Part shown: positions 41,312 through 52,066 of the stretch, piece by piece | Numbering within the stretch: position 1 is the stretch's first letter | Layout of the letters: the number at the start of each line of letters is the position of its first letter | NCBI GenBank assembly: GCA_020250175.1 | Contig: JADCEN010000007.1 | Location: 44,550 to 108,549, forward strand | DNA from: Rhodobacter sp. | GTDB taxonomy: Bacteria; Pseudomonadota; Alphaproteobacteria; Rhodobacterales; Rhodobacteraceae | Reading direction: 5' to 3' | Length of the DNA: 64,000 nt | Translations under genes and position numbers: made by a program | Notes under the pieces: model-generated | Seen by the model: the letters and a program-made list of their open reading frames with translations, nothing else | The model's database searches: none | What the model was told of the DNA's origin: nothing

Positions 41312-42438
41312 GGCATCGCCAGCCGCTTCACCACCGCTTCCTGCACCTCGATCCCAAGGCCGGGGGCGTGGATCGGATAGGCCCATCCCTCTTTGTGCCA
41401 CAGCTTTTCGGCCACCAGATCATCCTGCACGACCACGCCGAAGGGCTTGTATTCAAAGATTTCCGTATTGGGCGAGGCCAGCGACAGATGCAGGCTGGCC
41501 GCCGTGGTGATGGCGGTGGACCAGGCGTGCGCGTTCATGCCCTTGCCAAACCGGGTGGCCAGCGCATCGACGCGGCGAAAGCCGGTAACCCCTTCGACCC
41601 GCGCGGGATCGACGCCATAGATGTCGATGGCCTGCACGAATTCCATCTGGCGGCGATAGCCCGCTTCGGTGAACTCGCGTTCACCGCTGGCGATGCGCAC
41701 CGATGTGTTGGCGCGCAAGCGGCGGTATCCGGCATCGTCGGTGGGATAGAGCGGTTCCTCATACCAGCCGATGCCCAGCGCCTGCATCCGGTTTGCCACC
41801 GAAATGGCCGTATCGGCATCCCAGCGCACGCCATTGCCGATGTCCACCAGAATGCCCGCCTCATCCCCCAGCGCCGAGCGCAGGGCGCGGATGAAGCTGA
41901 CATCGGTATCAGGATCGCCGCCGATGTTGCTTTCCCCCTTCTTGGCAAAGCCCAGCTTGCAGGACCGGAACCCCGCTTCGAAAAAGCCGACGACTTCGGC
42001 GACGCAGGCCGCCTCGCCCTTCTTGTTGACGTGGGACGAGGCATTGGCCAGCAGCCGGTCCTGCTTCAGCCCGCCGAGAAGATCATAAAGCGGTTTGCCC
42101 GCGATCTTGCCCGCAATATCCCACAGCGCCATGTCGATGCCCGATATGGCAAGCGATGCGATGCCCCCCTCGCCGTACCACCAGACATGGCGGCGCATCC
42201 TGACCCAGTTCGCCTCGATCTCCTGCGGCGGTTCGCCCTGCAGCAACGGCAGCAGGCCTTCGGAAATCACCAGCGCCACGGCCTTGCAGGCCTCGGGCCA
42301 CATGGCGATGCATTCGCCCCAGCCGACCACGCCATGATCGGTTTCAACCCGGACCAGCACCGTGCGGCGGATCGTGTTGAAATCATTGGGGTCGGGGTAA
42401 TGAATGGGAAAGGGTTCGATCCGGGCGATCCGGTCCAT
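41308..42438 (-). CDS. Mandelate racemase/muconate lactonizing enzyme family dehydratase (376 aa)
   Basis: Enolase superfamily: N-terminal capping domain with VLVRVETDHGVVGWGE, the barrel with FRSCKLGFAKKGES (Lys base region), GILVDIGNGVRWD and WYEEPLYPTDDAGY (metal ligands), RIASGERE, and NAHAWSTAITTAASLHL. The HAWSTAIT segment supplies the second-base His found in sugar-acid dehydratases. It probably dehydrates an aldonate to a 2-keto-3-deoxy acid. It is first gene of the operon, 70 bases downstream of the palindromic operator. Confidence 0.87.
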   Translation of the reverse strand: MDRIARIEPFPIHYPDPNDFNTIRRTVLVRVETDHGVVGWGECIAMWPEACKAVALVISEGLLPLLQGEPPQEIEANWVRMRRHVWWYGEGGIASLAISGIDMALWDIAGKIAGKPLYDLLGGLKQDRLLANASSHVNKKGEAACVAEVVGFFEAGFRSCKLGFAKKGESNIGGDPDTDVSFIRALRSALGDEAGILVDIGNGVRWDADTAISVANRMQALGIGWYEEPLYPTDDAGYRRLRANTSVRIASGEREFTEAGYRRQMEFVQAIDIYGVDPARVEGVTGFRRVDALATRFGKGMNAHAWSTAITTAASLHLSLASPNTEIFEYKPFGVVVQDDLVAEKLWHKEGWAYPIHAPGLGIEVQEAVVKRLAMP

Positions 42439-42507
42439 CTGCTTCCCCCTCCCCAGGGTCCCTGTCCGCTATTCTTTTGACAGCCGGGTCCGGCTGCATT
42501 AGCGGTA

Positions 42508-42524
42508 AATTGGTAAGGCCAATT
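42508..42524. promoter_or_regulatory. Palindromic operator AATTGG-TAAGG-CCAATT
   Basis: A perfect 6+5+6 inverted repeat in the 117-base gap between the divergent dehydratase operon and the SDR gene. FadR-type GntR regulators typically bind palindromes containing TGGT or TTGG half-sites; this one contains TTGGTAAGGCCAA. Likely bound by the GntR protein encoded within the operon to control both directions. Confidence 0.65.
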
Positions 42525-42555
42525 AACACCTGTCACCGCACAAGGGTCAACAGAA

Positions 42556-43308
42556 ATGTTCAACCTCGCCCCCATTCCTGTCCCGAACCTGTCCGGCCGC
42601 AGCGTTCTTGTCACCGGGGCCACGCGCGGCATCGGTGCCGCGCTGGTAAGGGTGCTGGTGGCGCAGGGCGCACGGGTCTTTGCGGGTGTGCTTGACGGTC
42701 CCGAAGCCCTGCCGGATGCGGCGACGGTCTTTCAGCTTGATGTCACCTGTCAGGCGGATGTCGATGCCGCAATCGCCCGGGTCCGGGCGGACGCGGGGCG
42801 GCTGGACGTTCTGGTGAACAACGCAGGCATTATTTCCCCCATCGGCCCGCTGGCCAGCCTTGCAAGTGACAGTCTGGCCCCGGCCTTTGCGGTGAACGTC
42901 ATCGGCGTTCACCGGATGGTCGTGGCGGCGCTGCCCTTGTTGCGCGCGTCACAGGGCACGATCGTGAACGCGGGCACCGGGGCTGCGACCACCCCGATGG
43001 AAGGCTGGACGGCCTATTGCACCTCGAAGGCGGGCGTCCACATGCTGACGCGCCTCATGGCGCTGGAACTGGGGCCAGAGGGGATTCAAAGCTTTTTCAT
43101 TGGCATTCCGCCGACAGATACCGCGATGCAGGCCGAAATCCGCGCGGCGGGCCTGAACCCGATCAGCAGGATCCCCCGGGATCAACTTGTGCCCGCCGCT
43201 GTGCCCGCGTCGGTCATGGCCTATCTCTGCAGCGCCGAGGCGCGCAGCATTGACGAGGTTCTGCTGGATGTCCGCCAGGACCGGTTCAAGGCGATGATGC
43301 CGCTTTGA
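42556..43308 (+). CDS. SDR-family oxidoreductase of the sugar cluster (250 aa)
   Basis: SVLVTGATRGIGAALVRVL, VNNAGIIS and the catalytic AYCTSKAGVHML (YxxxK) are present, though the usual active-site Ser region reads NAGTGAAT. The C-terminus lacks the common DGG tail. Divergent from the twelve-gene operon across one palindrome, it is probably co-regulated and may oxidise a keto-deoxy intermediate. Substrate unknown. Confidence 0.78.
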   Translation: MFNLAPIPVPNLSGRSVLVTGATRGIGAALVRVLVAQGARVFAGVLDGPEALPDAATVFQLDVTCQADVDAAIARVRADAGRLDVLVNNAGIISPIGPLASLASDSLAPAFAVNVIGVHRMVVAALPLLRASQGTIVNAGTGAATTPMEGWTAYCTSKAGVHMLTRLMALELGPEGIQSFFIGIPPTDTAMQAEIRAAGLNPISRIPRDQLVPAAVPASVMAYLCSAEARSIDEVLLDVRQDRFKAMMPL

Positions 43309-43364
43309 CACTGCCGCGCAGCCGCGCGACACTTCGGGCATTGTCACCCCGGAAAGGCTTGCCC

Positions 43365-45269
43365 ATGGCTCAGGACACCGTTCCCGACCGCAGTCAGGAC
43401 GACCTTGGTGTGGTCCTGACCGGGCTTACCCTTGCCGGCATGATCGTGGCCGCAGCCGCTGCCTATGGCGGTCTTTCGGCCCAGGTGACGGCCTTTGGAT
43501 TGTCGCTGGTCTATATCTTCGGCGGGCTGCCCTCGGCGGCCAGGGCGCTGCATAGCCTGTGGGTTGATCATGTGCTCGACATTGATCTGCTGATGGTCGT
43601 TGCCGCCGTGGCCGCCGCCGCCGTGGGCGCGACATTTGAAGGGGCGGTGCTTCTGACCCTGTTCAGCCTGTCGGGAACGCTGGAGAATCAGGCGATGGGC
43701 AAGGCCCGCCGCGCGGTCGAGGCGCTGATGGCCCTGCGTCCGGAAACCGCCCTGCTGCGCCGGGACGGAACGGTCGCGCAAGTGCCGGTGGCCAGCCTTG
43801 CAGCGGGCGATGTCGTGGTGATTCGTCCCGGCAGCCGCATGCCCGTTGACGGAACCATCCTGTCGGGCGAAGGGGCGATCAACGAATCGACCGTCACCGG
43901 TGAATCGGTTCCGGTGGTGAAAGGTCCGGGAAGCAGCGTGTTCGAGGCGACCGTGAACCTTGACAGCGTGCTGGACCTGCGGGTGGACCGCAGCGCATCC
44001 GAAAGCACGGTTGCCCGGATGATCCAGCTGGTGACGCAGGCCCAGGCGGCCAAGGCACCCTCTGAACGGTTCAGTGCCTGGTTTGGCCAGCGTTACACTG
44101 CGGCGGTGCTGGCGGGGTCTGTCATCGCTTTTGCCGTGTTTCTCTGGCTTGGCTGGCCGCAGCAGGACGCGCTGTATCGCGCGGCAACGCTGCTGGTTGC
44201 CGCCAGCCCCTGCGCCATTGTCATTTCGGTGCCGGCCGCGATCCTGTCGGCGCTGTCTGCCGCCGCGCGGGGCGGGGTGCTGTTCAAGGGGGGCGCAGCC
44301 CTTGAAACGCTGGGCGCGGTGCAGGCCTTTGCCTTTGACAAGACCGGCACGCTGACCACGGGGCAGGCCGAGGTGACCGGGATCGTCAGCCTGACCGACA
44401 GCGAAGACGCCTTCCTTGCGCTTGTCGCCGGGATCGAGGCGCAGTCGGAACATCACATTGCCAGTGCCATCCGCCGGTTGGTCGACCGGCGCGGGTTGAC
44501 GCCCGCATCGGTCACGGGCGTGACAGCCATTCCCAGCGAAGGCATTGTCGGAACGGATGACATCGGCCCGCTGTGGGCCGGAAACCGGCGTCTTGCCGCG
44601 CGCATGGGGGCGACGCTGGATGACCCGGCGCTTTTGCCCTTGGCCGATGGCGACCAGACCGTCATCTACCTCGGCCGCGGCGCGCAGGTGCTGGGTGCCG
44701 TGGCTGTCGCGGACCAGACGCGCGCATCGTCGCACGCGGGGATACTTGCCCTGCGCAAAAGCGGCATCCGGAAGATCGCCATGATGACGGGGGATCGCCG
44801 CCCGGTGGCGCTGCGGATCGGCAGCGCACTTGGCCTGCGGGACGATGAAATCCATTCGGACCTTTTGCCCGAGGACAAGGTTGTGCTGATTGCCGATCTG
44901 GCCACCGGCGGCAAGGTGGCCTATGTCGGCGATGGCGTGAACGATGCCGCTGCCCTGGCGCGCGCCGATGTTGGCATTGCCATGGGGGCGGCGGGCAGCG
45001 ACGTGGCCCTGCAGGCCGCCGACGTTGCACTTCTGTCGGAAAACATGGAACGCCTTGCGGCGGCGCATCTGCTGGCAAAGCGGACGGGGCGGATCATCCG
45101 GCAGAACCTGATCTTTGCCATGGGGGCGATGCTGGTTCTGGTCACCGGCTCGCTGTTCTTCAACCTGCCATTGCCGCTTGCGGTGGTGGGGCATGAAGGC
45201 GGGACGGTGCTTGTGGTGCTGAACGGGCTGCGCCTGCTGTTCGATCCGATCCGGTCGGACCGGGCCTGA
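43365..45269 (+). CDS. P1B-4-type heavy-metal P-type ATPase (634 aa)
   Basis: Has the phosphorylation site AFDKTGTLTTG, actuator motif VTGESVPV and hinge GDGVNDAAALARADVGIAMG. The sixth-helix motif is SPC (AASPCAIVIS) instead of CPC, and the last helix has HEGGTVLVVLNGL; both define subgroup P1B-4, known for Co2+/Fe2+ (sometimes Zn2+) efflux. There is no N-terminal metal-binding domain, as usual for this group. The ATG at 43365 has GGAAAGG upstream. Likely exports cobalt or excess iron; no metal regulator gene is adjacent. Confidence 0.9.
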   Translation: MAQDTVPDRSQDDLGVVLTGLTLAGMIVAAAAAYGGLSAQVTAFGLSLVYIFGGLPSAARALHSLWVDHVLDIDLLMVVAAVAAAAVGATFEGAVLLTLFSLSGTLENQAMGKARRAVEALMALRPETALLRRDGTVAQVPVASLAAGDVVVIRPGSRMPVDGTILSGEGAINESTVTGESVPVVKGPGSSVFEATVNLDSVLDLRVDRSASESTVARMIQLVTQAQAAKAPSERFSAWFGQRYTAAVLAGSVIAFAVFLWLGWPQQDALYRAATLLVAASPCAIVISVPAAILSALSAAARGGVLFKGGAALETLGAVQAFAFDKTGTLTTGQAEVTGIVSLTDSEDAFLALVAGIEAQSEHHIASAIRRLVDRRGLTPASVTGVTAIPSEGIVGTDDIGPLWAGNRRLAARMGATLDDPALLPLADGDQTVIYLGRGAQVLGAVAVADQTRASSHAGILALRKSGIRKIAMMTGDRRPVALRIGSALGLRDDEIHSDLLPEDKVVLIADLATGGKVAYVGDGVNDAAALARADVGIAMGAAGSDVALQAADVALLSENMERLAAAHLLAKRTGRIIRQNLIFAMGAMLVLVTGSLFFNLPLPLAVVGHEGGTVLVVLNGLRLLFDPIRSDRA

Positions 45270-45272
45270 GCC

Positions 45273-45929
45273 ATGCCCGCAGTGATCTTCGATCTTGACG
45301 GCACGCTGGTGGACAGCGCCCCCGACATCCATGCAGCCGTCAACCGCCTGCTGGCCGATATGGGCAAACCCGCGCTGCCCGCGCATATGGTCAAAAGCTT
45401 TATCGGCAACGGTGTGCCCACCCTTGTCGCCCGTGTTCTGGCGGCCTGTGGTCAAGACCCCGATCCGGCCCGGCAGGCAGAGTGGCAGGCAGGCTTCCTG
45501 CGCCATTACGAGGCGGACAGCACAACCCTGACGCAGCTTTATCCCGGTGTGACGCAGGCCTTGTCGACCCTGGCCCGGGGCGGCCACAGGCTTGCGCTTT
45601 GCACCAACAAGCCGGAACTGCCCGCCCGGAAGATTCTGCGCGCCTTCGGGCTGGCGGGGCTTTTCCCGGTTGTCATCGGCGGCGACAGCCAGCCGCAGCG
45701 CAAGCCGGACCCTGCCCCGCTGCTGGCCGCCGCTGCCGGTCTGGATGGCCCGGTCCTGTTCGTGGGCGACAGCGAGGTGGATGCCGAAACCGCCCTTGCG
45801 GCGCAGGTGCCGTTCTTGCTGTTCACCGAAGGTTACCGCAAGGCCCCGGTATCCGCCCTGCCCCATGCGGCGCGCTTCGCCCGGTATTCCGACCTGCCCG
45901 CGCTGGTCGCCCGGCGTGCCGCCGATTGA
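45273..45929 (+). CDS. gph: Phosphoglycolate phosphatase-type HAD hydrolase (218 aa)
   Basis: HAD motifs in order: IFDLDGTLVDSAPD (nucleophile Asp), LALCTNKPELPAR (motif II), RKPDPAPLL (motif III Lys) and FVGDSEVDAETA (motif IV). The cap domain and length match Gph, which removes 2-phosphoglycolate formed by DNA repair or Rubisco, giving glycolate. It starts three bases after the ATPase gene, so the two are cotranscribed. Specificity is by family resemblance. Confidence 0.85.
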   Translation: MPAVIFDLDGTLVDSAPDIHAAVNRLLADMGKPALPAHMVKSFIGNGVPTLVARVLAACGQDPDPARQAEWQAGFLRHYEADSTTLTQLYPGVTQALSTLARGGHRLALCTNKPELPARKILRAFGLAGLFPVVIGGDSQPQRKPDPAPLLAAAAGLDGPVLFVGDSEVDAETALAAQVPFLLFTEGYRKAPVSALPHAARFARYSDLPALVARRAAD

Positions 45930-45977
45930 CAGCCCGGCGGTTTTGCCCGACCGAGGGGCAGGCGGCGGGGGGCGGGC

Positions 45978-48900
45978 ATGGCAGCGTGGGAATTCTGGAT
46001 CGACCGGGGCGGCACCTTCACCGATATCGTGGCGCGGCGGCCGGACGGACGGCTTGAAACCCGCAAGCTGCTGTCAGAAAATCCCGAACGCTACGACGAT
46101 GCCGCCGTGCAGGGCATTCGCGACTTCCTGGGGCTGGGCCCGGAGGATGACCTGCCCGCCGGTGCCATATCTGCCGTCAAGATGGGCACCACCGTTGCCA
46201 CCAATGCCCTGCTGGAACGCAAAGGCGAACGGGTTCTGCTGCTGATCACCGAAGGGTTCCGCGATCTTCTGCGGATCGGAACGCAAGCGCGCCCGGCCCT
46301 GTTCGATCTGGACATCCGCCGCCCGGACCCGCTGTTCGAGGCGGTTGACGAAGTTCCGGGGCGCCTTGACGCCGGGGGGGCCGAAGTTGCGCCGCTTGAC
46401 GAGGCGGCTGTTCGCGCGGCGCTGCGCCGGGCGCATGACAAAGGCATCCGTGCCGTTGCCATCGCGTTCCTGCATGCCCCTGTCAACGCCGGCCACGAGG
46501 TGCGGGCAGCCGCCCTTGCGGCGGAAGAAGGGTTTGCCCAGATTTCCGCCAGCCACCGCGTCAGCCGTCTGGCCAAGCTGGTGGCGCGGGGCGATACCGC
46601 CGTGGTCGACGCCTATCTTTCGCCCCTCCTGCGCCGATATGTGGCGCGCGTGGACAGTGCCCTTGACCTGGACTGGGCCACGGGCCGGCTGCTGTTCATG
46701 CAGTCGAACGGCGGCCTGACCAAGGCGGCGCGGTTTCAGGGCAAGGATGCGATCCTTTCCGGCCCGGCCGGCGGGATCGTCGGCATGGTCCGCACCGGAC
46801 AGGCGGCGGGATATGACCGGCTGATCGGCTTCGACATGGGGGGCACCTCGACCGATGTCAGCCATTTCGCCGGTCATTTCGAACGTTCTTTCGAGACGGA
46901 GGTCGCCGGGGTGCGGATCTGCGCCCCGATGATGGATATCCATACCGTGGCGGCAGGCGGCGGGTCGGTCTGCACCTTTCGGGATGGCCGCCTTCAGGTC
47001 GGCCCGGACAGTGCCGGGGCAAACCCCGGCCCGGCCTGCTACCGCCGTGGCGGCCCGCTGACCATTACCGACTGCAATCTGATGCTGGGGCGGATTTCGC
47101 CTGCGCATTTTCCGGCCGTGTTCGGCCCTGATGGTACGCTGCCGCTGGACGCAACCGTCGTCCGCGCCAGGCTGGAGGCCCTGGCAGCCGAAATTGCCGC
47201 CGCGACCGGGACAGCACCGGCCAGCCCGGAAGAGGTGGCCGAGGGGTTCCTGCGCATCGCGGTCGACAACATGGCGAACGCGATCAGGAAGATCAGCGTG
47301 CAGCGCGGGCATGATGTGTCCGGCTATACGCTGCAATGCTATGGCGGCGCAGGGGGCCAGCATGCCACGCGCGTCGCCGATGCCCTGGGAATGCGGCGCG
47401 TTCTTTTGCATCCGCTGGCCGGGGTGCTTTCTGCCTATGGGATGGGGCTGGCGGAAACCCGGTCACTTCGTGAGCGACAGTTCGATCAACCGCTGCAGGA
47501 TTGGGAACAGGCATCGGCGGTGCTGGATGCCCTGACGGTCGAGGCAGAGGCCGACCTTGCCGCGCAGGGCGTGGTGCTGCGCGCCGTGGAACGGCGGGCA
47601 CATCTGCGCTATGAGGGGTCGCATCAGGCGCTGGACGTGCCCTTCGGACCGGTCGCAGCCCTGCAATCCGCCTTCGAGGCGGTGCATCGGGCGCGGTTTG
47701 GCTTTATCTCGCCCGAGCGTCCGCTTCTGTTCGAAATGCTCAGTGCCGAGGCTGTCAGCGAAACCGCAATGCAGGACGCCGCCCTGCCACACCCGGATCC
47801 TGCGGCCCGGGGAGGCCAGGTGACCATGTGGTCGAAAGGCTGGTCAGCCGTGACGCTGCATCACCGCGCCAGCCTGGTGCCCGGCACAGTGCTGTCCGGC
47901 CCGGCGATGATCGCCGAGGCGACGGGGACGGTTGTTGTTGATGCAGGATGGACGGCCCGCGTCGATGCCATGGCAAACCTTGTGCTGGAACGGACCGCGC
48001 CGATCCGGCACCCGCCTGCGGCCGGAACCGGTGCCGATCCTGTGCTGCTGGAGGTGTTCAACAATCTGTTCATGTCGGTCGCCGATCAGATGGGTGCCAC
48101 GCTGGCCAATACGGCGTGGTCCGTCAACATCAAGGAACGGCTGGATTTTTCCTGTGCCATCTTCGATGCGCAGGGCGATCTGGTGGCGAATGCGCCCCAT
48201 GTGCCGGTGCATCTTGGGTCGATGTCCCATGCCGTCAAGGTGGTGATGCGGCACGTCGCGGCGCAGGTGCGCCCCGGCGATGCCTTCATGCTGAACAGCC
48301 CTTACAACGGCGGCACCCACCTGCCCGATGTGACGGTGATCACACCGGTCTTCGAAGGGGGCCGCCCGGTGTTCTGGCTGGGGTCACGCGGGCATCACGC
48401 GGATATCGGCGGGCGCACGCCGGGGTCTTCGCCGCCCGACAGCCGCGACATCAGCGAGGAAGGCGTTCTGATCGAGGTGACGCCGCTGGTTCTTGGCGGC
48501 CGGTTCCGCGAAAGGGAAACCCGTACCCTGCTTTCCGGCGGCCGCTATCCGTGCCGGGCAGTCGATCAGAACCTGGCCGATCTGAAGGCGCAGGTCGCCG
48601 CCAATGAAACCGGACGGCGCGCGCTGCAGACGGTGGTTGCGGCCTATGGCGAACCTGTCGTTTCCGCCTATATGACGCATGTGCAGCGCAACGCCGAGGA
48701 AAGCGTGCGCCGGGCAATCGGACAGTTGCGGGACGGATCGTTCATCTATCCGATGGATATTGGAACGCAGATTCAGGTTCGCGTCATGATCGATCATGCG
48801 AATCGCGCGGCGACCGTCGATTTCACCGGAACCTCACCGCAGCATTCCGGCAATTACAACGCCCCCCTGGCAATCTGCCGGGCGGTGGTGCTGTATGTGT

Positions 48901-49559
48901 TCCGCACCCTTGTCGGCAAGGCCATTCCGCTGAACGAAGGCTGCCTGGCCCCGATCACGCTGATCGTGCCCGAAGGATGCATGCTGAACCCGCGCCCGCC
49001 TGCGGCGGTGATCGCCGGCAATACCGAGGTCAGCCAGGCGGCCTGCAACGCCCTGTACGGGGCGCTGGGGGTGGTGGCGGCTGCCCAGGGGACGATGAAC
49101 AATTTCGTCTGGGGCAATGACCTGTTCCAGAATTACGAGACCATCGCAGGCGGCACCGGGGCAGGCCCCGGTTTTGCCGGCTGCGATGCGGTGCAAAGCC
49201 ATATGACCAACACGCGGATGACCGACCCTGAAATTCTGGAACGGCGCTTTCCGGTGCGGCTGGAACAGTTCGGCATCCGCCGCGGTTCCGGCGGTGCAGG
49301 CCGGTGGCAAGGCGGCAACGGCGCGGTGCGCCGTTTGCGGTTCCTGGCCCCGGTCACGGTGACGACGCTCTGTTCCAGCCGCCGGATTGCCCCCTTCGGG
49401 GCCGCAGGCGGCGCGCCGGGTGCTGTCGGTCACAACCGGGTGATCTGGCCCGACGGGCGGGTGGAAGACCTCAAGGGCAATGCGGAACGCAACCTGCCCG
49501 CAGGGGCCGTGTTCGAAATGCTGACGCCGGGTGGCGGCGGCTGGGGAACGGCAAGTTGA
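45978..49559 (+). CDS. 5-Oxoprolinase/hydantoinase A-B fusion (1193 aa)
   Basis: One chain joins both halves. Residues ~1-680 are the HyuA-like part with [50 protein letters not shown] and VAAGGGSVC. Residues ~680-1190 are the HyuB-like part with [52 protein letters not shown] and GGGGWG at the end. Such fused proteins are 5-oxoprolinases, which open 5-oxoproline to glutamate with ATP. The actin-like ATP site is intact. It starts 48 bases after gph. Confidence 0.9.
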   Translation: MAAWEFWIDRGGTFTDIVARRPDGRLETRKLLSENPERYDDAAVQGIRDFLGLGPEDDLPAGAISAVKMGTTVATNALLERKGERVLLLITEGFRDLLRIGTQARPALFDLDIRRPDPLFEAVDEVPGRLDAGGAEVAPLDEAAVRAALRRAHDKGIRAVAIAFLHAPVNAGHEVRAAALAAEEGFAQISASHRVSRLAKLVARGDTAVVDAYLSPLLRRYVARVDSALDLDWATGRLLFMQSNGGLTKAARFQGKDAILSGPAGGIVGMVRTGQAAGYDRLIGFDMGGTSTDVSHFAGHFERSFETEVAGVRICAPMMDIHTVAAGGGSVCTFRDGRLQVGPDSAGANPGPACYRRGGPLTITDCNLMLGRISPAHFPAVFGPDGTLPLDATVVRARLEALAAEIAAATGTAPASPEEVAEGFLRIAVDNMANAIRKISVQRGHDVSGYTLQCYGGAGGQHATRVADALGMRRVLLHPLAGVLSAYGMGLAETRSLRERQFDQPLQDWEQASAVLDALTVEAEADLAAQGVVLRAVERRAHLRYEGSHQALDVPFGPVAALQSAFEAVHRARFGFISPERPLLFEMLSAEAVSETAMQDAALPHPDPAARGGQVTMWSKGWSAVTLHHRASLVPGTVLSGPAMIAEATGTVVVDAGWTARVDAMANLVLERTAPIRHPPAAGTGADPVLLEVFNNLFMSVADQMGATLANTAWSVNIKERLDFSCAIFDAQGDLVANAPHVPVHLGSMSHAVKVVMRHVAAQVRPGDAFMLNSPYNGGTHLPDVTVITPVFEGGRPVFWLGSRGHHADIGGRTPGSSPPDSRDISEEGVLIEVTPLVLGGRFRERETRTLLSGGRYPCRAVDQNLADLKAQVAANETGRRALQTVVAAYGEPVVSAYMTHVQRNAEESVRRAIGQLRDGSFIYPMDIGTQIQVRVMIDHANRAATVDFTGTSPQHSGNYNAPLAICRAVVLYVFRTLVGKAIPLNEGCLAPITLIVPEGCMLNPRPPAAVIAGNTEVSQAACNALYGALGVVAAAQGTMNNFVWGNDLFQNYETIAGGTGAGPGFAGCDAVQSHMTNTRMTDPEILERRFPVRLEQFGIRRGSGGAGRWQGGNGAVRRLRFLAPVTVTTLCSSRRIAPFGAAGGAPGAVGHNRVIWPDGRVEDLKGNAERNLPAGAVFEMLTPGGGGWGTAS

Positions 49560-50272
49560 CAGGCGCAGTCACCGCACAGCCTGCGGTGGCGGTCTTTTCC
49601 CCTGTGGCGGTCGACCAGAGGTTTCTGACAATCCGGAATCGACCCTGCTTTTGCCGATGACGGACCGATGCCGATCAGGGCGCTTGCGGCTGCAAACCTG
49701 TGGCCCCGCGCTTCTGCCTCTGTGCTTCGGGGCCGTACTCTGCCGCCCGCATTTGCCTCTTTCCGGGTTGCGGCCTTCACTGCCCTGCGTTGCCTGCGAT
49801 CAGGCCTCGGGCACCGGCCGGTAGCAGAATCACCGTCCCGCATCGCCAGCGGGGTCTTCCGCTGCGGCGCAGGGTACGTGGCGCGGGAAGGCGGCTCTGC
49901 CAGGCCCCGGTCACGCCGGTTTGGCGGCGTCTGCGGTTGCCGTCTTGTGGCGCCGGTCGGCGAGAAGTGCTGCCTGAAGGGTGGACGACCCGCCCCAGCG
50001 GGATCGTCGAAACGGGAAACACACCAAGGCGTTTCAAGAGCCGTGCCTGACACCGGCCAGGGCCTGACCTGCCTGCGTCCCGTGATCGGTTCAGTCGGCT
50101 CGGGTCCTGATCCTGGCGTCTCACAAGGGGGTCAGTTCCGGGTGCCGTCAGGGCGGCGGTTCCGGGTGCGGTGACAAGAATGCCTGAGCTGTTCTTGCCG
50201 GCAGGATCACGGGGCAACACCCGTTCGGCGCAGGAAGGATGGCAGGGAACCTTCCGGCGGAACAGGGGTGCC
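49560..50272. other. Gene-free stretch between oxoprolinase and glycosyltransferase genes
   Basis: About 710 bases between convergent genes, long for a convergent junction. Frames open on both strands do not resemble known proteins. I see no tRNA, IS end or strong terminator. A decayed gene is possible but cannot be shown. Confidence 0.45.
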
Positions 50273-52066
50273 CTAATCAGCGGGCGGCGACTGATCCGCG
50301 ACAGGTTCCCATGGGGCCCGTCTGCGCGGAGGATCGGCCGGAACATAAGGCGCATCAAGTGACAGGTTGGGCGAATAATGGGGATCGGCAGCGAACATAT
50401 CCGGATGCCGGGCGCGCGCACGGGCTGCTGCGTCTGCTTCGCGCTGCTCTTTCTCGGGGTTGTCCAGATTGCCGCGCGTTCTGCTTTCAAGATGATAGAA
50501 CAAGGGTTCCGCCACATAAAGGTTGCGATACCCCTTTTTCATCAGGTCGCCGCAAAGGACCATGTCATTGTAGGCCACGGGAAAGCCCTCGTCGAAGCCT
50601 CCGACAGCCTCAAAGGCCGCCCTGCGCACGGCAAGGCAGGCCCCGGTAACGCCAGACACCTCGTGTGAGACAGCGGCAAGCCCCTGATAGCCGCCCGCAT
50701 CCGAAGGTAACCCCACATGGACATGAACCGCGCGGCCATAAAGCCCAAAGACCAGACCGGCATGCTGCACCCTGCCATCGGCGTAAAGAAGTTTGGGTCC
50801 AACCGCACCTGCCCTGGGAAGTGAGGTAAAGGCCGCCAGCACCGAAAGCCAGTCGGGGCGCAGCGCCAGGGTATCGTTATTCAGGAAGATCAGCAGGTCA
50901 CCTTTGGCCTGCGATGCGGCGCGGTTGCTAAGCGCTGCAAAGTTGAAAGGGCGTGGATCGCGCAGCACACGCACAGACCCCACAGCCTCGGCACGCTGAA
51001 GGCCGGCAAGGCAGGACGGGTCAGTCGACCCGTTGTCCACGACAAGAATCTCAAGCCTGTCGGCGGGCCAATCCGTCTGGCCAAGCGATTCCAGGCAGGG
51101 CCCCAGCAGATCCCACCCGTCCCGCGTTGGAATGATGATGCTGACAATCGGCAGGGGATAGGGGACCGGCGGCCTGATCTGTTTCCGCGGCATGACAGCG
51201 CGTTCGAAGCGAAAGGCAACAACATGCGGGCAATGCAGGACTTCGTCGCGCGACACTGCCGTCGCGATGGTGATGAGCGGGTCATCAAGTTCCATGTTGT
51301 CCCCGCGCAGGCTGGCCCATACCGCTTGCGGGTTCTGCAAGCGGTCAAGCCTCAGGGCTGTCATCGGACCAAACAGCATGCCTTGGGCAGCCAGAAGCGG
51401 ATCAAAACCTGGCTTGAACCAGGGATCGGACATTTGCCCGTGGCGGTCGATCACCATGTCATCGCCAAAGGCGATTACAGCGGCGGTCTGACTGCGAAGC
51501 GCATCAAGCAGAAGGTACATTCCGTGCTTGCGCGGAAGTGTCCGTGGATCAACAAGGATGATCCGGTCAGGGGCATCGTCCGGCATGGCACCCGGCCAAT
51601 ACGATCTGGCCTTTTGGCGTATGGCATCCGGCACGTCCTGCGTGAAACGCGGTACCACCAGCAGGCCCGGGGCACCCTGCAGTCCGCTGCACCGTCGCAG
51701 GCGATCCAGAAACGCAAGATCAGTCTTGCCATCAATATGCAGCAGAACAAGCACGTCCCGCGCCTGTGACGGATGATCCTGGCCCGGCTGCAACGGCCAT
51801 CCCGCCGGTGGTGTGTCATATCGATCAAGCCATACCCTCCACCAGGGTGCCCTGATCACAACTGCAAGCCGCTTCGGCAGGATCGGCCGCGTTGCCCCGT
51901 TCTTTCGCAACAGCAGTTTGCGCAAGGGCTGACGAAGATCGCCGTCCGACCGGCGGAATGCCAGGACAAGTGCAGTGGGCCGAAGGGCACCGTCCTGACG
52001 CACAAACATGCGTTCCAGCAAGGACAGACCAAGACGCAGGGTCAGCGCAGGCTGGCGGCTGGTCAT
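50273..52066 (-). CDS. Family 2 glycosyltransferase with N-terminal extension (597 aa)
   Basis: The GT-A domain begins near residue 305: IVSIIIPTRDGWDLLGPCLE, EILVVDNGSTDPSCLAGL, KGDLLIFLNNDTLALRPDW, GAVGPKLLYADGRVQHAGLV and VTGACLAVRRAAFEAVGGFD. NND is the metal/nucleotide-sugar motif and the layout is that of the rhamnosyl/galactofuranosyl-type GT2 group. The N-terminal 300 residues are a separate, poorly conserved region. Likely acts on a surface polysaccharide or glycan. The ATG at 52066 forms ATGA with the upstream stop. Confidence 0.85.
   Translation of the reverse strand: MTSRQPALTLRLGLSLLERMFVRQDGALRPTALVLAFRRSDGDLRQPLRKLLLRKNGATRPILPKRLAVVIRAPWWRVWLDRYDTPPAGWPLQPGQDHPSQARDVLVLLHIDGKTDLAFLDRLRRCSGLQGAPGLLVVPRFTQDVPDAIRQKARSYWPGAMPDDAPDRIILVDPRTLPRKHGMYLLLDALRSQTAAVIAFGDDMVIDRHGQMSDPWFKPGFDPLLAAQGMLFGPMTALRLDRLQNPQAVWASLRGDNMELDDPLITIATAVSRDEVLHCPHVVAFRFERAVMPRKQIRPPVPYPLPIVSIIIPTRDGWDLLGPCLESLGQTDWPADRLEILVVDNGSTDPSCLAGLQRAEAVGSVRVLRDPRPFNFAALSNRAASQAKGDLLIFLNNDTLALRPDWLSVLAAFTSLPRAGAVGPKLLYADGRVQHAGLVFGLYGRAVHVHVGLPSDAGGYQGLAAVSHEVSGVTGACLAVRRAAFEAVGGFDEGFPVAYNDMVLCGDLMKKGYRNLYVAEPLFYHLESRTRGNLDNPEKEQREADAAARARARHPDMFAADPHYSPNLSLDAPYVPADPPRRRAPWEPVADQSPPAD

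Noticed and set aside
43344..45866. 840-codon open frame opposite the metal ATPase and gph
   Set aside because: Spans two well-supported genes in antisense and resembles no family.
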